A stretch of DNA of 64,000 bases from NCBI RefSeq assembly GCF_963924675.1, contig NC_089230.1, positions 4,899,001 through 4,963,000 of the forward strand. The letters are read 5' to 3'. Made by a program: the position numbers and the translations under genes. Under the pieces are notes generated by a model. It saw only the letters and a list, made by a program, of their open reading frames with translations, was not told the origin of the DNA and did no database searches. The DNA is from Phocoena phocoena (Eukaryota; Chordata; Mammalia; Artiodactyla; Phocoenidae). Positions 22,380 through 34,774 of this stretch are shown piece by piece; the stretch's first letter is position 1; the number at the start of each line of letters is the position of its first letter.

Positions 22380-23086
22380 CTCTTATCTTTCTTTAAATTG
22401 AAGTATAGATGATTTACAATGTTATGTTAGTTTCTGGTGTACAACAAAGTGATTCAGTTATATATCTATTTTTTCAGATTATTTTCCATCATAGGTTATT
22501 ATAAGGTATTGAATATAGTTCCATGTGCTATACAGTAGGTCCTTGTTGTTTTCCTATTTTATATATAGTAGTGTGTATCTGTTAATCTCAAACTCCTGTT
22601 TTATCCCTCCCCCACACCTTTCCCCTTTGGTAACCATAAGTTTGTTTTCTACGTCTGTGAGACTGTTTCTGTTTTGTAAATAAGTTCATTTGGACCATTT
22701 TTTTAGATTCCATGTATAAGTGATATCATATGATATTTGTCTTTCTCTGTTCAACTTACTTCACTTAGTATGATCATCTCTAGGTCCATCCACGTTGCTG
22801 CAAATGGCATTATTTCATTCTTTTCATGGCTGAGTATACACCACTATGTATATATACCCATATTTATCCATTCACCTGTCGATGGGCATTTACGTGGCCT
22901 CCATGTCTTGGCTATTGTAAATAGTGCTGCTATGAACATAGGGGTTCATGTACCTTTTTAAATTAGAGTTTTCATCTTTTCCAGGTATATGCCAGGAGTG
23001 GGATGACTGGGTCATATGGCAGCTCTATTTTTAGTTTTTAAGGAACCTCCATATTGTTTTCCACAGTGGCTGTACCAATTTACATT

Positions 23087-23141
23087 CAGTATAGGAGGGT
23101 TCCCTTTTCTCCAACAGTGTAGGAGGGTTCCCTTTTCTCCA
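23087..23141 (-). repeat. 28-bp tandem duplication inside L1
   Basis: The phrase cagtataggagggttccctt occurs at 23087 and again at 23115 with one change (cagtgtagg). L1s of this type normally carry it once, so this is a later local duplication. Confidence 0.85.
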
Positions 23142-23156
23142 CCCCCTCTCCAGCAG

Positions 23157-24208
23157 TTATTGTTTGCAGACTTTCTGATGATGGCCATTCTGACCGGTGT
23201 GAGGTGGTAACCTCATTGTAGTTTTGACTTGTGTTTCTCTAATAATTAGCGATGTTGAGCATCTTTTCACGTGCCTGTTGGCCATCTGGATGTTTTCTTT
23301 GAACAAATGTCTGTTTAGGTCTTCTGCCCATTTTTTGATTGGGTTGTCTGTTTTTTTGATAATGAGTTGTATGAGCTGTTTGTATATTTTCAAAATTAAG
23401 CCCTTGTTCACATCATTTGCAAATATTTTCTCCTATTCCATAGGTTGTCTTTTCATTTTGTTTATGGTTTTCTTTGCTGAGCAAAAGCTTATAAGTTTGA
23501 TTAAGTCTGACTTGTTTATTTTTGTTTTTATTTCTATTGGCTTGGGAGACTGACCTAAGAAAATATTGCTACAATTTATGTCAGAGAATGCTTTGCCTAT
23601 GTTCTTGTCTAGGAGTTTTATGGTGTCATGTCTTATATTTAAGTCTCTAAGGCATTTTGAGCATATTTTTGTGTATGGTGTGAGGGAGTGTTCTAACTTC
23701 CCTGATTTACATGTAGCTGTCCAACTTTCCCAGCACCACTTGCTGAAGAGACTGTCTTTTCTCCATTGTATATTCTTGCCTCTTTTGTAGAAGATTAATT
23801 TACTGTAGGTGTGTGGGTTTATTTCTGGGCTCTCTGTTCTGTTCCATTGATCCATATGTCTGTTTTTGTGCCAATACCATGCTGTTTTGATTACTGTAGC
23901 TTTGTAGTATTGTCTGAAATCTGGGAGAGTTATGCCTCCAGCTTTGTTCTTTTTCCTCAGGATTGCTTTGGCAATTCTGGGCCTTTTGTGGTTCCATATA
24001 AATTTTATGATTATTCTAATTCTGTGAAAAATGTCATAGGTAATTTGATAGGGATTGCATTAAATCTGTAGATTGCTTTAGATAGTATGACCATTTTAAC
24101 AGTATTAAGTCTTCCAGTCCAAGAGCATGGGATATCTTTCCATTTCTTTGAGTCATCTTCAATTTTCTCTATCAATGTTTTATAGTTCTCAGCGTTTAAG
24201 TCCTTCAC
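23157..24208 (-). pseudogene. L1 ORF2 C-terminal remnant, broken
   Basis: Minus-strand open pieces at 24011-24208, 23433-23855 and 23157-23411 carry L1 ORF2 peptides in order. Examples are [20 protein letters not shown] in the first, [20 protein letters not shown] in the second and [20 protein letters not shown] in the third. They lie in different frames with stops between them. This part of ORF2 follows the reverse transcriptase and ends in a Cys-rich region in intact elements. No endonuclease or reverse transcriptase domain is included, so the copy cannot act by itself. Confidence 0.9.
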
Positions 24209-24238
24209 CTCCTTGGTCAGGTACTCTTATCTTTTCTT

Positions 24239-24969
24239 GATAGTGGGTCCCAGTCCCCCTGTGTGGTTCCCACCTCGGGTTAGTTCTGGTTCTCTCCAGA
24301 GCCATCACACAGGTTTGAACCAAGACTCCCAGGGAAAAGTGCTTGGGGTCCACCATTTTTCTGGCTCTCTGCTCCGGCCTCCACATGCTGCCTCTTAATG
24401 AGACCTTTACTACCCACTTAGCCTCCCTTGGGTGCCCAAAGAATCAGCTTCCCCACCATCTACTTCACTGACACCTTACGCCATGTCAGAACCTCTCGGG
24501 TCCTCAATGTACTGAAACTATGGATAACCCAGATGTTTCTGGGCATCCAAATAAAAGCTCCCATAAGGCTCTTGTGTGTAAAGGATGGAGGTGTGGACTC
24601 GGCAGCAAATCATCTGACACCTCCCCATCAAAGCCCCTCAGACATTTCTACAAATGCCCCCCACCAAAGTGATGCTCAGTTCCAGCCTTCCCCACCTCTC
24701 CCCCCAACACCCAGGCCCCTGTTTGTTTCTCACGTAGGGAAGTTTTGTTACTTTGGTGCCTCCATTCTCTCTTTCTGCCCCAAAGCACTCTCAAAGCCTC
24801 ATCAATCCCCACCATCACCCTACTCCCAAAAAGAATAGTCTCTCTTCAAGGGGAATTCCCTTGCCAGCTGCTAGGATAATAAACTCTCTCAGGATGTTGG
24901 AAACATGTAATGCTCCCCAAAGAAGTGGAGGTAGACCCCAAAATACCTTATAGCATTTGTGTAAAGCAG
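24239..24969. other. Single-copy sequence
   Basis: No repeat family or gene was recognised. A 136-codon plus-strand frame at 24428-24838 has no recognisable feature. Confidence 0.35.
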
Positions 24970-25480
24970 CTTGGCTTAGCATCTGCTGCCTAAGAAATGA
25001 CCCCAGAACTCACAGACTTCAAACAACATGGATTTATTATTTTTCATGTCTCTGTGAAATCTGACGGGGCTGCTTCTTGGCTGCCTTCCCCTGGGCTCAC
25101 TCACGCAGCTGCATCGAGCTGGACTGTTGGCCTGGAAGAGCCGTGATGGCCTCACCCACATGCCCGGTGATCATGTGGCTGTGGCTGGGCACCAAGTTCT
25201 CCTCCTCATGGCCACCCCCCCACCCCATCACGTTAGATGGTGTCTTCCCAGAGCCGTTCGGGGCCGTGTTCTAAGAGGCAGCAGACGTCACAAGCCTCTT
25301 AAAGCCTAGTCTCCGAAGTCACAAAATGTCATTCCTACTGTGTCCTGTGGGTCAGAGCATGTCATCACAAGGCCAGCCCAGGTTAGGGGAGCACATGGGG
25401 GACAATGGGCTTTAAGTCCTGATGGGAAGAAAAACAAACTCATATTGCAAAGAGGCAGCTCTGCCTGGATGGGAGTAACC
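24970..25480 (-). repeat. Ancient interspersed repeat, family unnamed
   Basis: Phrases recur in old mammalian repeats that I recall but cannot name: cttcaaacaacatggattta, gctcactcacgcagctgcat, cacaagcctcttaaagccta, gtcatcacaaggccagccca, and a final catattgcaaagaggc. The orientation is a guess. Confidence 0.4.
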
Positions 25481-25582
25481 ATAGACCATATTTTGCAATC
25501 CCCTCCTCCAACCCCCCTCCCCCTCTTCCTCACCAGCTGGTTCTTTTTCTCTTGTTCTCTCTCCCTCTCCCCAACTCCCATT

Positions 25583-25606
25583 ACACACAGACACACACAC
25601 ACACAC
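25583..25606 (+). repeat. (CA)n microsatellite, short
   Basis: About eleven CA units, with one G interruption near 25590. Confidence 0.95.
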
Positions 25607-25619
25607 TCTTAAAACGCAG

Positions 25620-27729
25620 ATGTGAGACACAGGGTCCTGGACCGGGAGACAGGTCTGAGGAATGAGAGCATGGCTCCTCAAGGCTCTTTGCCCTTGGTCC
25701 TCAGCCTGCACTTGTCTTAAACATATTGATTCCAAGGGCTCTCAGCTCCCAGTGTGGCTACACTTGCCTGGTACGTCTAAATCCAAGAAGTAGGCTCTGT
25801 TCTGTCCCAAACTTGGGTCACCCTTGCTCTCCCACATGGAGCTGCTCCTCAAGCAGCCCTGAGAAAAGGTCAGTGCAAACGGAGGCTCTGTGACACCCCT
25901 CCTCTCAGAACCGAAGGCCTCCAGGCACTGGACACACTGGCCTTTTCTTCCTATGCAGGGACATCCTGAACACCAGAGGCCAGCGAGAGTCAGGCTCTGA
26001 GGACAGCAGGGGCCAAACATCATGGTCCTGAGACTTGACTGGATGGTTAGTGAAGAGAACCAAGCAGAAAACAGGGCCTGGAGCAACAGAGCACAAGTGA
26101 GGGCAACGGGCGGGTGGGACGCCAAGGTATCGGCTATGATCAGGAGGTGTCGGGGGAACGTTGGAGTGGATCCTGGAGCAAACAGTGAGAAATTGAGCCT
26201 GAGGGCGCCACCAGGCCAGGAACAAATCCAGATGGCGTGGTTCACGGAGAGAGGTCTTTCTGTGCACACAGCCCACGGAAGCTGCTGCATCTCACCTGTG
26301 TGATGTAGAGTCCCGTGAAGAAGTCAAGTATGAAAAACAAATCACAGCCTCCAGGGAAACTCCACAAACTTAACCTTGTCACCTTGAAGGAAATGAGCCC
26401 TTACAAAAGTAGACTGCAGAGCCCGATTCCTCAGTTGAAGTATCCAAGTTAATTAACTTGATAAATTTCAGCTTTTCTCCATGCAGTGTAGACAGAGGCA
26501 CACTCAGAGAAAATACAAGATTACTTTTCCCCAAGGAAAAGCCCAGCAATAAAAAGGCTTTAATCTATGTCTTTTCAAAGTCTACAACTTCCCAAAGAGG
26601 GGATATCTTTCCTTGTCCCTCCAAGGGAATATTCTGGGTACTCACATGGACACATCTGGCTGCTCAAAAACATCATGGTCGAGAAAAGAAGCAAACAAAA
26701 AGGACTTATTTGCCAAGAGTGAGGGGTGGCAAAATTCTTAGGGATAAGAAAGGACAGGCTTTTTCAAACAGGCAATTTAGCAATTATGTTTGGGGGGAAT
26801 TTTTTTAAAAGCAGTTTGGTACATTTCTATTTTTAAAGTAATGACATATACTTGATCAAAAATTGCTAAAATGCTATTTCCAGCAAATTGCACAGATAAT
26901 TAAGTCTAATTTCAATGATGTTTGAAATAATAGCAATAAATCTTTATGGGTTCTTATATTCAATCCATACTAAAAATCCATCTAAATTTTATTTTAATAC
27001 AGAGTTTTCTCATCTCAGTGACTTTTTATGAGTTTAGTTAGCTAAAGATATGTCCACATAGGCAACATGGAAAGAAGGAAATTATTTGGTGAACTCAAGT
27101 GTTTTAAAAATAGATTTATTCTAATTACATATCGTACTGCTTCAATTCTTCATTATTTTTCCTTCAATGGCTTCAGTATCTGTATTGTCAATTCCCCTCA
27201 CTCAAGTTTCAGAATGAATGGAGTATAATTTTCTCCCATACTTATAATGCGGGTTGAACGTTATAATAAATACAAAATTTAGCAAACTACTCCCCAAATC
27301 TACATGAGGGTAGTGGGGGGGAAGGTGGTAACGAGTGGTTAGATTAAAAGGATCCCTAGACACAGTGTTGTTGAAAAGTATCACAGTTCGAGGGCTAAAC
27401 AGAGCTCTGAAACCATACCTCCCGCAAAGTAGCACAGAGAAATTCAGTTCTGTTATTCCTTCTGACACCCTCAACTGCTCAGGTATTTTGGAGCGGAAAA
27501 GCAGCTTCCCAAAGGCACACGTCTGGTGAAAAGACTTCTACTGGGACCCACCCTGTTCCCTGAACCCAGGACCCAACATGTATGAAGTGGTTTACAGTAG
27601 AAGTATTCACTAAGCCCTATGTGATGCCAGCACCTACAAAAAAATGCACCCCTGTCATTTAGATAGGTCAGCTGAAATTGTCTTCATACATGAATTTCTA
27701 TAATAGTATACTACTTTTGCATCTTATTT
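25620..27729. other. Single-copy sequence, AT-rich in second half
   Basis: The left part has a 182-codon minus-strand frame at 25742-26290 with no domain I recognise and with competing frames on both strands. The right part (26800-27200) is AT-rich without a clear repeat. Confidence 0.35.
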
Positions 27730-27957
27730 CAGGGGTCGGCAAACTTTTTCTATAAGAGGTCACATGGTAAATATTTGGGGATTGCAGACTGTCCATAAGG
27801 TCTCTGTCACAACTCATCAAATCTGCCATTTTAACACAAAAGCATCCATAGACAATACAGAAACAAATTTGTGTGGCTGTCTTTCAAATAAAATTTTATT
27901 TACAAAAAATACGAGGTGGGACAGGTTTGGCTTGTGTGCTGTAGTTGCCAACCCCTG
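27730..27957. mobile_element. MER1-like hAT-Charlie element, full length
   Basis: It begins caggggtcggcaaacttttt and ends gtagttgccaacccctg, so the two termini are inverted repeats (caggggtcggcaa against ttgccaacccctg). Internal phrases such as ggtctctgtcacaactcatc, gcatccatagacaatacaga and caaataaaattttatttaca fit a MER1-type non-autonomous hAT transposon. The downstream flank ctctagtt resembles the hAT target preference, while the upstream flank (tcttattt) has drifted. Confidence 0.8.
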
Positions 27958-28639
27958 CTCTAGTTGATGCCTAAGGCCACAGAATGTTGACGTTGCCACC
28001 GAGGTCAGCCTCATTACAAAATGGAGGGTACGAGGAGGTCTATGTCCTGAGTGAAATTTTTATATTTCAACACGCACACACTTCCAAAGAAAGATTTAGA
28101 AAGGCTTAGAGTAAATCCCCATTTGGAAATGCACAAAAGATACTTGAAATGATCTGAAACTACTCAAGGAAAATGGGAAAATAACGCAACTAATCTGGTG
28201 GTTTTCCCACATGCAGGGGCTGTATGGGAATAAATTTCAAACTCGGGATGAATTAAGCCCTGGGATGGACCCTGAGCCTCCCGGTGGACCAAGCGGAGAT
28301 GCAAAATTCCTCGCAGCCCCGTATTTCGGAGGGTTACTCAGACACGTCCTGACATAAACGACATGGTTGTATGTGGACAGATCTTTAGCAGAGGGGCATG
28401 CATTTCTATGCAGAATCAAGTTAATGGAGGGCATTGCTTTGTGTTTGTGCCCCCAGAATAGAGCCTGGAGGATGAGCTCCTCCCACAGGCCTGACTTTTT
28501 GACCCGAGTTCCCGCATGAAAGAGGCTGAGTGACAGCGACTGTGTGCTCCCCAGAATAAACGTGGAACTTCTCTCTGGAGCGCCAGATTATGTCCAGATT
28601 TTGAAGACAGGCAAATAACACATCTGTACTATTTAAAAT
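27958..28639. other. Single-copy sequence
   Basis: No repeat or gene was recognised. Confidence 0.35.
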
Positions 28640-28795
28640 GAGTGTGCGAACCTCCTAAAATCGGAATACCTGGGTGCAAATTCTGGCTTACTTCTGAGCC
28701 TTGAGGAAGTTGTGTAACGTCTCTGAGACTTAGCTCACTAATCTGTAAAATGGGCTCATAATAGTACCTCCTGGGGTGGGAATAAGGATTAAATC
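28640..28795 (+). repeat. MIR SINE
   Basis: It contains acctgggtgcaaattctggc, aggaagttgtgtaacgtctc, aatctgtaaaatgggctcat and aataaggattaaatcac, in MIR order. Confidence 0.82.
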
Positions 28796-29564
28796 ACCGG
28801 CATCCTTGACACAATTGCAGCCCCACACAAATTGCTGGCTCTGTCTCACGTTTCCAGCCTCCGTGAAGTTGGGCCCCTGCCCGTCTGCATCTCTTGGTGC
28901 TCTCACTGCCCCTGAGACACCAGGGACGCTGTTCCTACTCAGACAAGTGGCTGGTGTTTCCAATATCCAGATATTGAGCACGGTAAACTTCTTGTTCCGC
29001 CTCCATTTCATCTCTTAGTTTCTTCCCAGAAACATTCCTGGGTTGGCTTTGAAGGTTCATTGGCCCCTGGACTGATCAGGAAATGATGCCCGGTTCCCAC
29101 CAGCAGAGACACTAAGAAAACCGTCTAATACCACACCTGACATTTTCAAAAGATGCGATCAGATCTGAATTATTTTCCATGTTGAAGGAGAAACTAAATA
29201 ATTCATAACACTAAACCACTCTTGTTTGAACAAACATTGCTTATCAGAATTACAGTACTGTCTATGGTAGGTCATGAATTTGCATTCCTAGCAACAAAGC
29301 TATTTATTATTTTTTTACAAATATCAGGTTCTTATAGAACCTGCATTTAAAAAAAAAAAAAGACTTTCTTCCTTGACATAAAACCACTTGCTTTTAGACT
29401 TCATCGCTCACATTACTCAATTTCTTTTTATTTAATTATTCAATTCAAAAATTATCTGTTGATTGTCTGCTGTGTTCAAGTCCCTCCCTTCAGAAGTTTA
29501 CATTCTGAAAGGGAATATAGGGTGTGCAACTGGTTGTTATTTAAAGCAGAGGAGGGTTAGCGTG
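28796..29564. other. Single-copy sequence
   Basis: AT-rich from 29150. An A-run of 13 at about 29349-29361 has no recognised element attached. Confidence 0.35.
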
Positions 29565-29735
29565 ACAAGAGAGGCTGCAGCTCTAGAAGGAAAAAGTCAA
29601 GGCTTCAAATCCCGGCTCTCCACCTTCTCTGCAGGGAGAACCCAGGCAACTCTCTTCCTCTGCCTCGGCTTTAGTTTCCTTGTCTGCGCAGTGTTAATCA
29701 GAATACCTTCCACGCGGGGCTGCCCGCACTGCGGT
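29565..29735 (+). repeat. MIR SINE
   Basis: It contains ggcttcaaatcccggctctc, aacccaggcaactctcttcc and cggctttagtttccttgtct, which is the MIR order. Confidence 0.75.
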
Positions 29736-30339
29736 GCACTGAGACACCACACTCAAGTGCCTGCCTCAGTCAAGTCTACAGGCGAACAAAATAGTGACAA
29801 CAGACGAAAAGCTGCCCAGTTTAAAGCAGGATGGAAAGACCACGCAGCAAGAGATTTAGAAACAGACTGAGATTTAGAAAAACAGAAATGAATTAGGAAA
29901 AGTAAATAGCTTACTTTTCTCCATCACCTGAGTCTGCAATCTAAAATTCAAAACTCCTACAGCCATGCCTTGGTCACTGGCTCTTACGAAAACAGCAAGA
30001 GCAGAAGTTAAGGAGGTGACAATGTGGTGAATGTACAAGGCTCTGGAAACAGACAAGGATGTGGGATGCGGGAGAAGTGTGGCGTCACCCAGGCCCTGGG
30101 AAAAGCCAGCAGAGGGGAAAGTGGTTTGCCATGCGAGACGCCCCGTTATAGAGAACGTATTCAGGGCATCACTCAATCTAACGCTCAAACCCCGAACCCC
30201 AGAATCCCTCGAAGACCCCCCTCCTGCCTTCTTCCTGTTTTATTAACTATCAAAACCATCCTTTTGCCCCAGACAGGCTTTCGGTCATCCCATGAAATGA
30301 CATGGGCTCACTTCAAATATCCCTGCTTCAGCAACGTTA
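29736..30339. other. Single-copy sequence
   Basis: No repeat or gene was recognised. Confidence 0.3.
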
Positions 30340-30805
30340 ATGGGTTGGGATTTGTGGAAGGTTCTTGTGAATAGAAAACAGCAGAAGGTACGGGATGTCA
30401 CCTCTGAGGTTAGGCTCTGCAGAGACCCTGGCTTCCATCTTCCAGGCTGTGTCTCGCCCTCTCACACCCACTCTGACAGATGCCGGCTGCCTTGCTGTGG
30501 ACTGCCCTAGGGAGAGGCACGCGAGGCAAGGAACTGAGGACAGCCTCTGGCCATCAGCCAGCGAGGAACTGAATCCTCCCGGCACCCATGTGGTGAGCCT
30601 GAAAGGGGACCCTGCCCCGAGCTGAGTCTCCAGATGAGACAGCAGCCCTGTTGACACCTGGGTGACAACCGTGTGGGGACTCGGGGACAAGCAGCCAAGC
30701 TGCACCCAATTCCTAACCTACAGAAACTCTGAGATAATAAGTGTTCGTTATTTAAATCCACTACGTTTGGGGTAATTTGTTACACAGCGATAGATAACTA
30801 AGACA
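30340..30805 (+). mobile_element. MLT1-type LTR
   Basis: The 3' half is clear: cacccaattcctaacctaca, gaaactctgagataataagt, then ggggtaatttgttacacagc and gatagataactaagaca. The 5' start is approximate. This is a solo-type LTR of the MaLR group with no internal retroviral part seen. Confidence 0.75.
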
Positions 30806-31734
30806 TTGCCTATATGCTATTTTCTTTGAAAAGAATTTCAAATTTTCCTTAAGATGAGGAAGAATTACCCTCTCTTTATTCATTCAGTTTTTCCTCAGTA
30901 AGAAATTTTATGAGCCACTCATAAAAAACAAAGCTAAATTTAGCCTCTACCATTTAAATCACCTTTCATTCTCTACCCTGCTTATTACAGGACCTGAAAA
31001 CATGCTCCTTACGTTTTAAGATTTTATATTTTTACTTCTTAAAAATGAGAGAAAAATAGAAAAGCCAGATCTTTTCTCTGCAAACAGTATTTGTGCTCTT
31101 TAAACAGAGAACAGCATTCTCCCTCAATCTCAATTTCTAGCCTCCTGCTCTACCAAGTGTTGCAAAATTACATTTTCCCCTACATTACCTGGAAAGATTG
31201 TTCCTTTTCCTATCTTATGCACTAGCTGCTCTGACAGTGCAATCTCTGTGCAAAATACAAAGAGCCCATTATCTGGTAAATTAAGGCTTTGTTTACTGTG
31301 GGTGTATTATGGGATCATGACATTCCTCTCATCCTGCCCCCTGGGGCGGTGGCATCGAGCATCACCAAACATCTCAACTCATTCCAGCCCAGTCAAGACT
31401 TTGCTCCAAGCAGCATCCTTAATATTCGCCATCTGTAGTGGGTGCTTCTACCAGCAGAAGATAAGTCATAAGCAGCGTTCATAAAAGAAGACTTGAATCA
31501 GGCTTTGTCTCCATCTACAAAACAATGTGGAAAACGGAAGCAACTATCTGGATAGTTCAAGCATCTTCTCCATCAACATCTACTTTTGATGGAAATAGCT
31601 TGATAATTTATATTAAAATAGGCAGGGGGGTAGTTTTCATTAGTTAAGCATCCCGGGGTCCTGAATCCCCTTGCTGGCCAGTCCAGACCCTCTTCTCTGT
31701 GGGAGTGACGGATGGGACCCTACTGGGTGTACTT
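30806..31734. other. Single-copy sequence
   Basis: AT-rich on the left, with no recognised repeats. There is no gene evidence. Confidence 0.35.
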
Positions 31735-32075
31735 AGTTGGCCTCACGCTCCTCACCTTGTGCTGAGTCCCTGCAGGAGGCCTGCGTGCACCTCCAACCAC
31801 GATGCTCTCCACCCAGCTCTTCCGCCGGCCTCTGGGTCACTTCACCCTGGTGCAGAGAGGCCTCCTGACCCCTTATGTAAATGGCTGCCCTTCCTGCTGC
31901 CTAGTTTCTCTATCCTTTGTCCTGATATGTTTTCCCTCTGGGCCCCCCTCCCTTCCTGAAATTACATATTTACTGACTCATTTGCATGTGATTTCTCCCC
32001 CTGGAATGTGGAAACGTCAGGCATAAAGTCAAGTCGCAATGATTGAATACATGAATGGGTGAATTTAACCAGGTT
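31735..32075 (+). repeat. L2 3'-region fragment
   Basis: Diverged L2 phrases occur in order: ttgtgctgagtccctgcagg, gcagagaggcctcctgaccc, cctgaaattacatatttact, tgatttctccccctggaatg and gattgaatacatgaatgggt. Confidence 0.6.
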
Positions 32076-33606
32076 GCAGAAGAAAAAAGAAAATAAGATG
32101 AACGTCTGAAAAGAAAAAGAGCACACATATGCTCCAGCAACCCAAGTAACTGGATTATGAGGATATAAAAGAAGGAAGCTTTTGAAAAAGTGGAAACAGG
32201 GAAATAAAAATATTAGCTCATCCTACAACACAAGGCATGAGAGGAAACGTTCGTGGGTTATTTCAGGAGCAGTGATGGGGGAAAGGGGGGAGCGTCCGTA
32301 GCTCTGCCACCTGCGGGACAGCCGGTCACATATCCGTGAAGAATGAAGCCATCAGCTGGGATGACACGTCCACCAGCCCGGCTCTGTGTCAACCCCTCCT
32401 GGCTCGACACTTAAGGGCACGGCCACCAGGAGCCAAGACAAACGCACCCTTCACGGCATTCCTTGTACTGCAAGGTGGTGATAACCCGATAACTGAGGGG
32501 TAATGAGATCCGCGGCCGTAATTGAGCCTAAATGACAATTGTGGTGAAATGGCTGGGAACCGCGCCTCATTACAGGACGGCGCGCTCCGCCCAGGCTCCC
32601 ACACCGACCCACGGCACGGACCCTCTAACGATGATGTCTTTTCGCTGCTTCCTGTTCCTGCAGAAGCTGCCGGATCCACATACATGGAGAGAACAGACGG
32701 ATGGCTTGACCTTGGGCTTGGCCTGGAATTTGGCTGCCGTGGAACAAAGGAAAACGACGTCCTCTTCTCTGTTCAGGACAAAGTCCTCGCCTGCTCGGTG
32801 AGACTGCGCACAGCCCCGCCCCGCTGCCCTCAGCTCCGCCCAGCGAGGCTCGAGCTGGGTCCTAGAGAAGGAAGCCAGTGGTTTCCTGTGGTTCTGCTTT
32901 GGGTTCTCAAGCAGGGCTTTGCCCAGACCTTCTGCTTGTCCACTTTCCCTAATGTCAGCATTTCCTGCTTGGCTTCTTGTCCCAATGCCGAGCTGTCCCT
33001 TTCTCCTTCTCCACTGATGCTATGATGACAAAACCAAGTCCAAACAATTTAGAGAAAAGGCATCGATAACCAACGAGGAAGTGCCCTCCATCCCCTGACA
33101 GACGACAAGCCCACGAAGGCCCAGGACACTCCTGCCCTCCCAGATGCTCGGAGACCTGCCTGTCCCGAGACTGGGCCCCCTGGACAGAGGCTGAGGATAA
33201 CCTCACAACTGAGTACATTGGATAAAAGGCAATTAAGTTATTCAAAGGAAAAAATAATTGATTGGAAAGGAGTTAAATTGTGCCGTATAATCAAAACAAC
33301 CAGTTGGGGAAACAATTTTAATGTGTAATATAATTTACTAGAGTTAAAGGGAGAGTTAGGTAATTCCAAACAGCCACTTCTTCTCACTGAGTCCAGTAGT
33401 TTTCTAGCCGCTCCGTCCCCACAGGGGGACAGGCTGTCACAGCACCATGTGGACAGGAACAGGTGAACAAGAAGACGTGGACCCTAAACAGTAACCACAC
33501 CGCAGCGCAGTTGCCCCGAGAGGGCGTCAGTCTGCCGTGGCAGGGCCGCATCTCAGGCACCCCTTTATCCTCAGGGCCCAGCACAGGGCCTGGACCATGG
33601 AGGTGA
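32076..33606. other. Repeat-poor stretch, candidate regulatory DNA
   Basis: No repeat is recognised. Two parts stand out. One is 32480-32580, with homeodomain-like taatgag and taattgag words around gacaattgtgg (a palindromic Sox-like acaattgt) and an unusually high CpG density next to it. The other is 33220-33360, AT-rich, with ttattcaaagg (a Tcf-like word) and several taatt words. A 167-codon frame at 32522-33025 shows no domain. Regulatory function is an inference. Confidence 0.35.
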
Positions 33607-34108
33607 TGTATTAGTTTCTTATTGCTGCTGTAACAAATCACCACAAACATACTGGCTTTAAAAAGCACAAATTTGTTATCGTTCTGGAGATCAGAAGTCT
33701 GACACACATCTCACTGGGCTGAAGTCAAGACACTGACAGGGCTGGTTGCTTCTGAAACTCTAGGGGAGAAATGGTTGCTTTGGTTTTTCCAGCCTCTAGA
33801 GGCCACCCACATTCCTGGGCTCACAGCCCCTCTCCCCTGATCTTCAAAGCCAGCAAAGGAGTCTTTGTCACATCTCATCACTCAGACCTTGACTTTTCCA
33901 CCTCCCTCTTCTACGTTAAAGGAACCTTGTGATTACATTGAGGCCACCACATAATCTAGGACAATCTCCCTATTTTAAGGTTGGCTGACTACCAACCTTA
34001 ATTCTACCTATAATCTTCAATCCCCTTTGTCATGTAGCGTAACATATTTACGGATTCTGTGGATACAGAGGTGGACCACTTTGGGCAGCCCTTGTTTTGC
34101 ATACCACA
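33607..34108 (-). mobile_element. MLT1-type LTR, reverse orientation
   Basis: It starts tgtattagtttcttattgct and ends gttttgcataccaca. Internal phrases gctgtaacaaatcaccacaa, gttctggagatcagaagtct, ccttgtgattacattgaggc and catgtagcgtaacatattta give the usual MLT1 order in reverse. It is about 500 bp, so near full length, with no adjacent retroviral genes. Confidence 0.8.
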
Positions 34109-34443
34109 GTGCTCCACAGATACGTGTTTAGTGTCCAGTCAATGAATAACACTGGCTATTTAGGACAGTCACGTGGCCGATAGATAATATCCCAACCTCA
34201 AAGCGTTTCATATTTTAAAAGGAAAAAAGCCATCCAAATTATTGTCCATTTCTATATCACTCCCAAAGGTAAATATTGGCAACTTTCAGCCATACTAAGA
34301 AAGTGATCGTTGATTAGCTGTATCATCAATGACCAAGTGGTCAATGCTTCAGACTAAGGGCATAGCGTTGTCTAGTCCAGAGGAAAGTGGCAGGAAATGT
34401 TATTGGTTAGGTTGTCCTTGGATGCCACTTAATGGAAGCCATA
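34109..34443. other. Single-copy sequence
   Basis: No repeat or gene was recognised. Confidence 0.3.
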
Positions 34444-34774
34444 AAAGTTGTTTTTTTAATTTTTTTTGCTTTTTTTTAAATAAATTTATTTATTTTTGGC
34501 TGCGTTGGGTCTTCGTTGCTGCACGCGGGCGTTCTCTAGTTGTGGCGAGCAGGGGCTACTCTTCATTGCCATGTGCGGGCTTCTCACTGCAGTGGCTTCT
34601 TTTGTTGGGGAGCACGGGCTCTAGGCGTTCAAGCTTCAGTAGCTGTGGTGCACGGGCTTAGCTGCTCCGCAGCATGTGGGATCTTCCCGAACCAGGGCTC
34701 AAACCCGTGTCCCCCGCATTGGCAGGCAGATTCTTAACCACTGTGCCACCAGGGAAGCCCAGAGTTGTTTTTTT
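34444..34774 (-). mobile_element. CHR-type SINE, long form
   Basis: The body runs from about 34458 (AT-rich reverse tail with ttatttttggctgcgttggg) to 34760 (ccaccagggaagccc). It is about 300 bp, longer than the short copies, because it keeps the 3' part after the tRNA-like half (cttcgttgctgcacgcgggc, tctctagttgtggcgagcag). The flanks aaagttgttttttt and agagttgttttttt look like a target duplication. This form is the older type shared more widely among whales and relatives. Confidence 0.92.

Larger units (their letters stand above)
22380..24238 (-). mobile_element. 5'-truncated L1 with target-site duplication
   Basis: The sense strand is minus. The 3' UTR lies at the left (ttgaagtatagatgatttac, gttatgttagtttctggtgt) and ORF2 sequence extends rightwards to about 24223. 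The flanks ctcttatctttctt (22380-22393) and ctcttatcttttctt (24224-24238) differ by one T, so both ends of the insertion are defined. It is about 1.83 kb, so only the ORF2 C-terminal part and the 3' UTR were copied. The 3' UTR type is that of cetartiodactyl L1s. Confidence 0.93.

Noticed and set aside
25742..26290. 182-codon minus-strand frame
   Set aside because: Competes with open frames of similar length on both strands and has no recognisable features.
32522..33025. 167-codon open frame
   Set aside because: Lies in a CpG-bearing, repeat-free stretch, but the peptide shows no domain and the region looks regulatory if anything.
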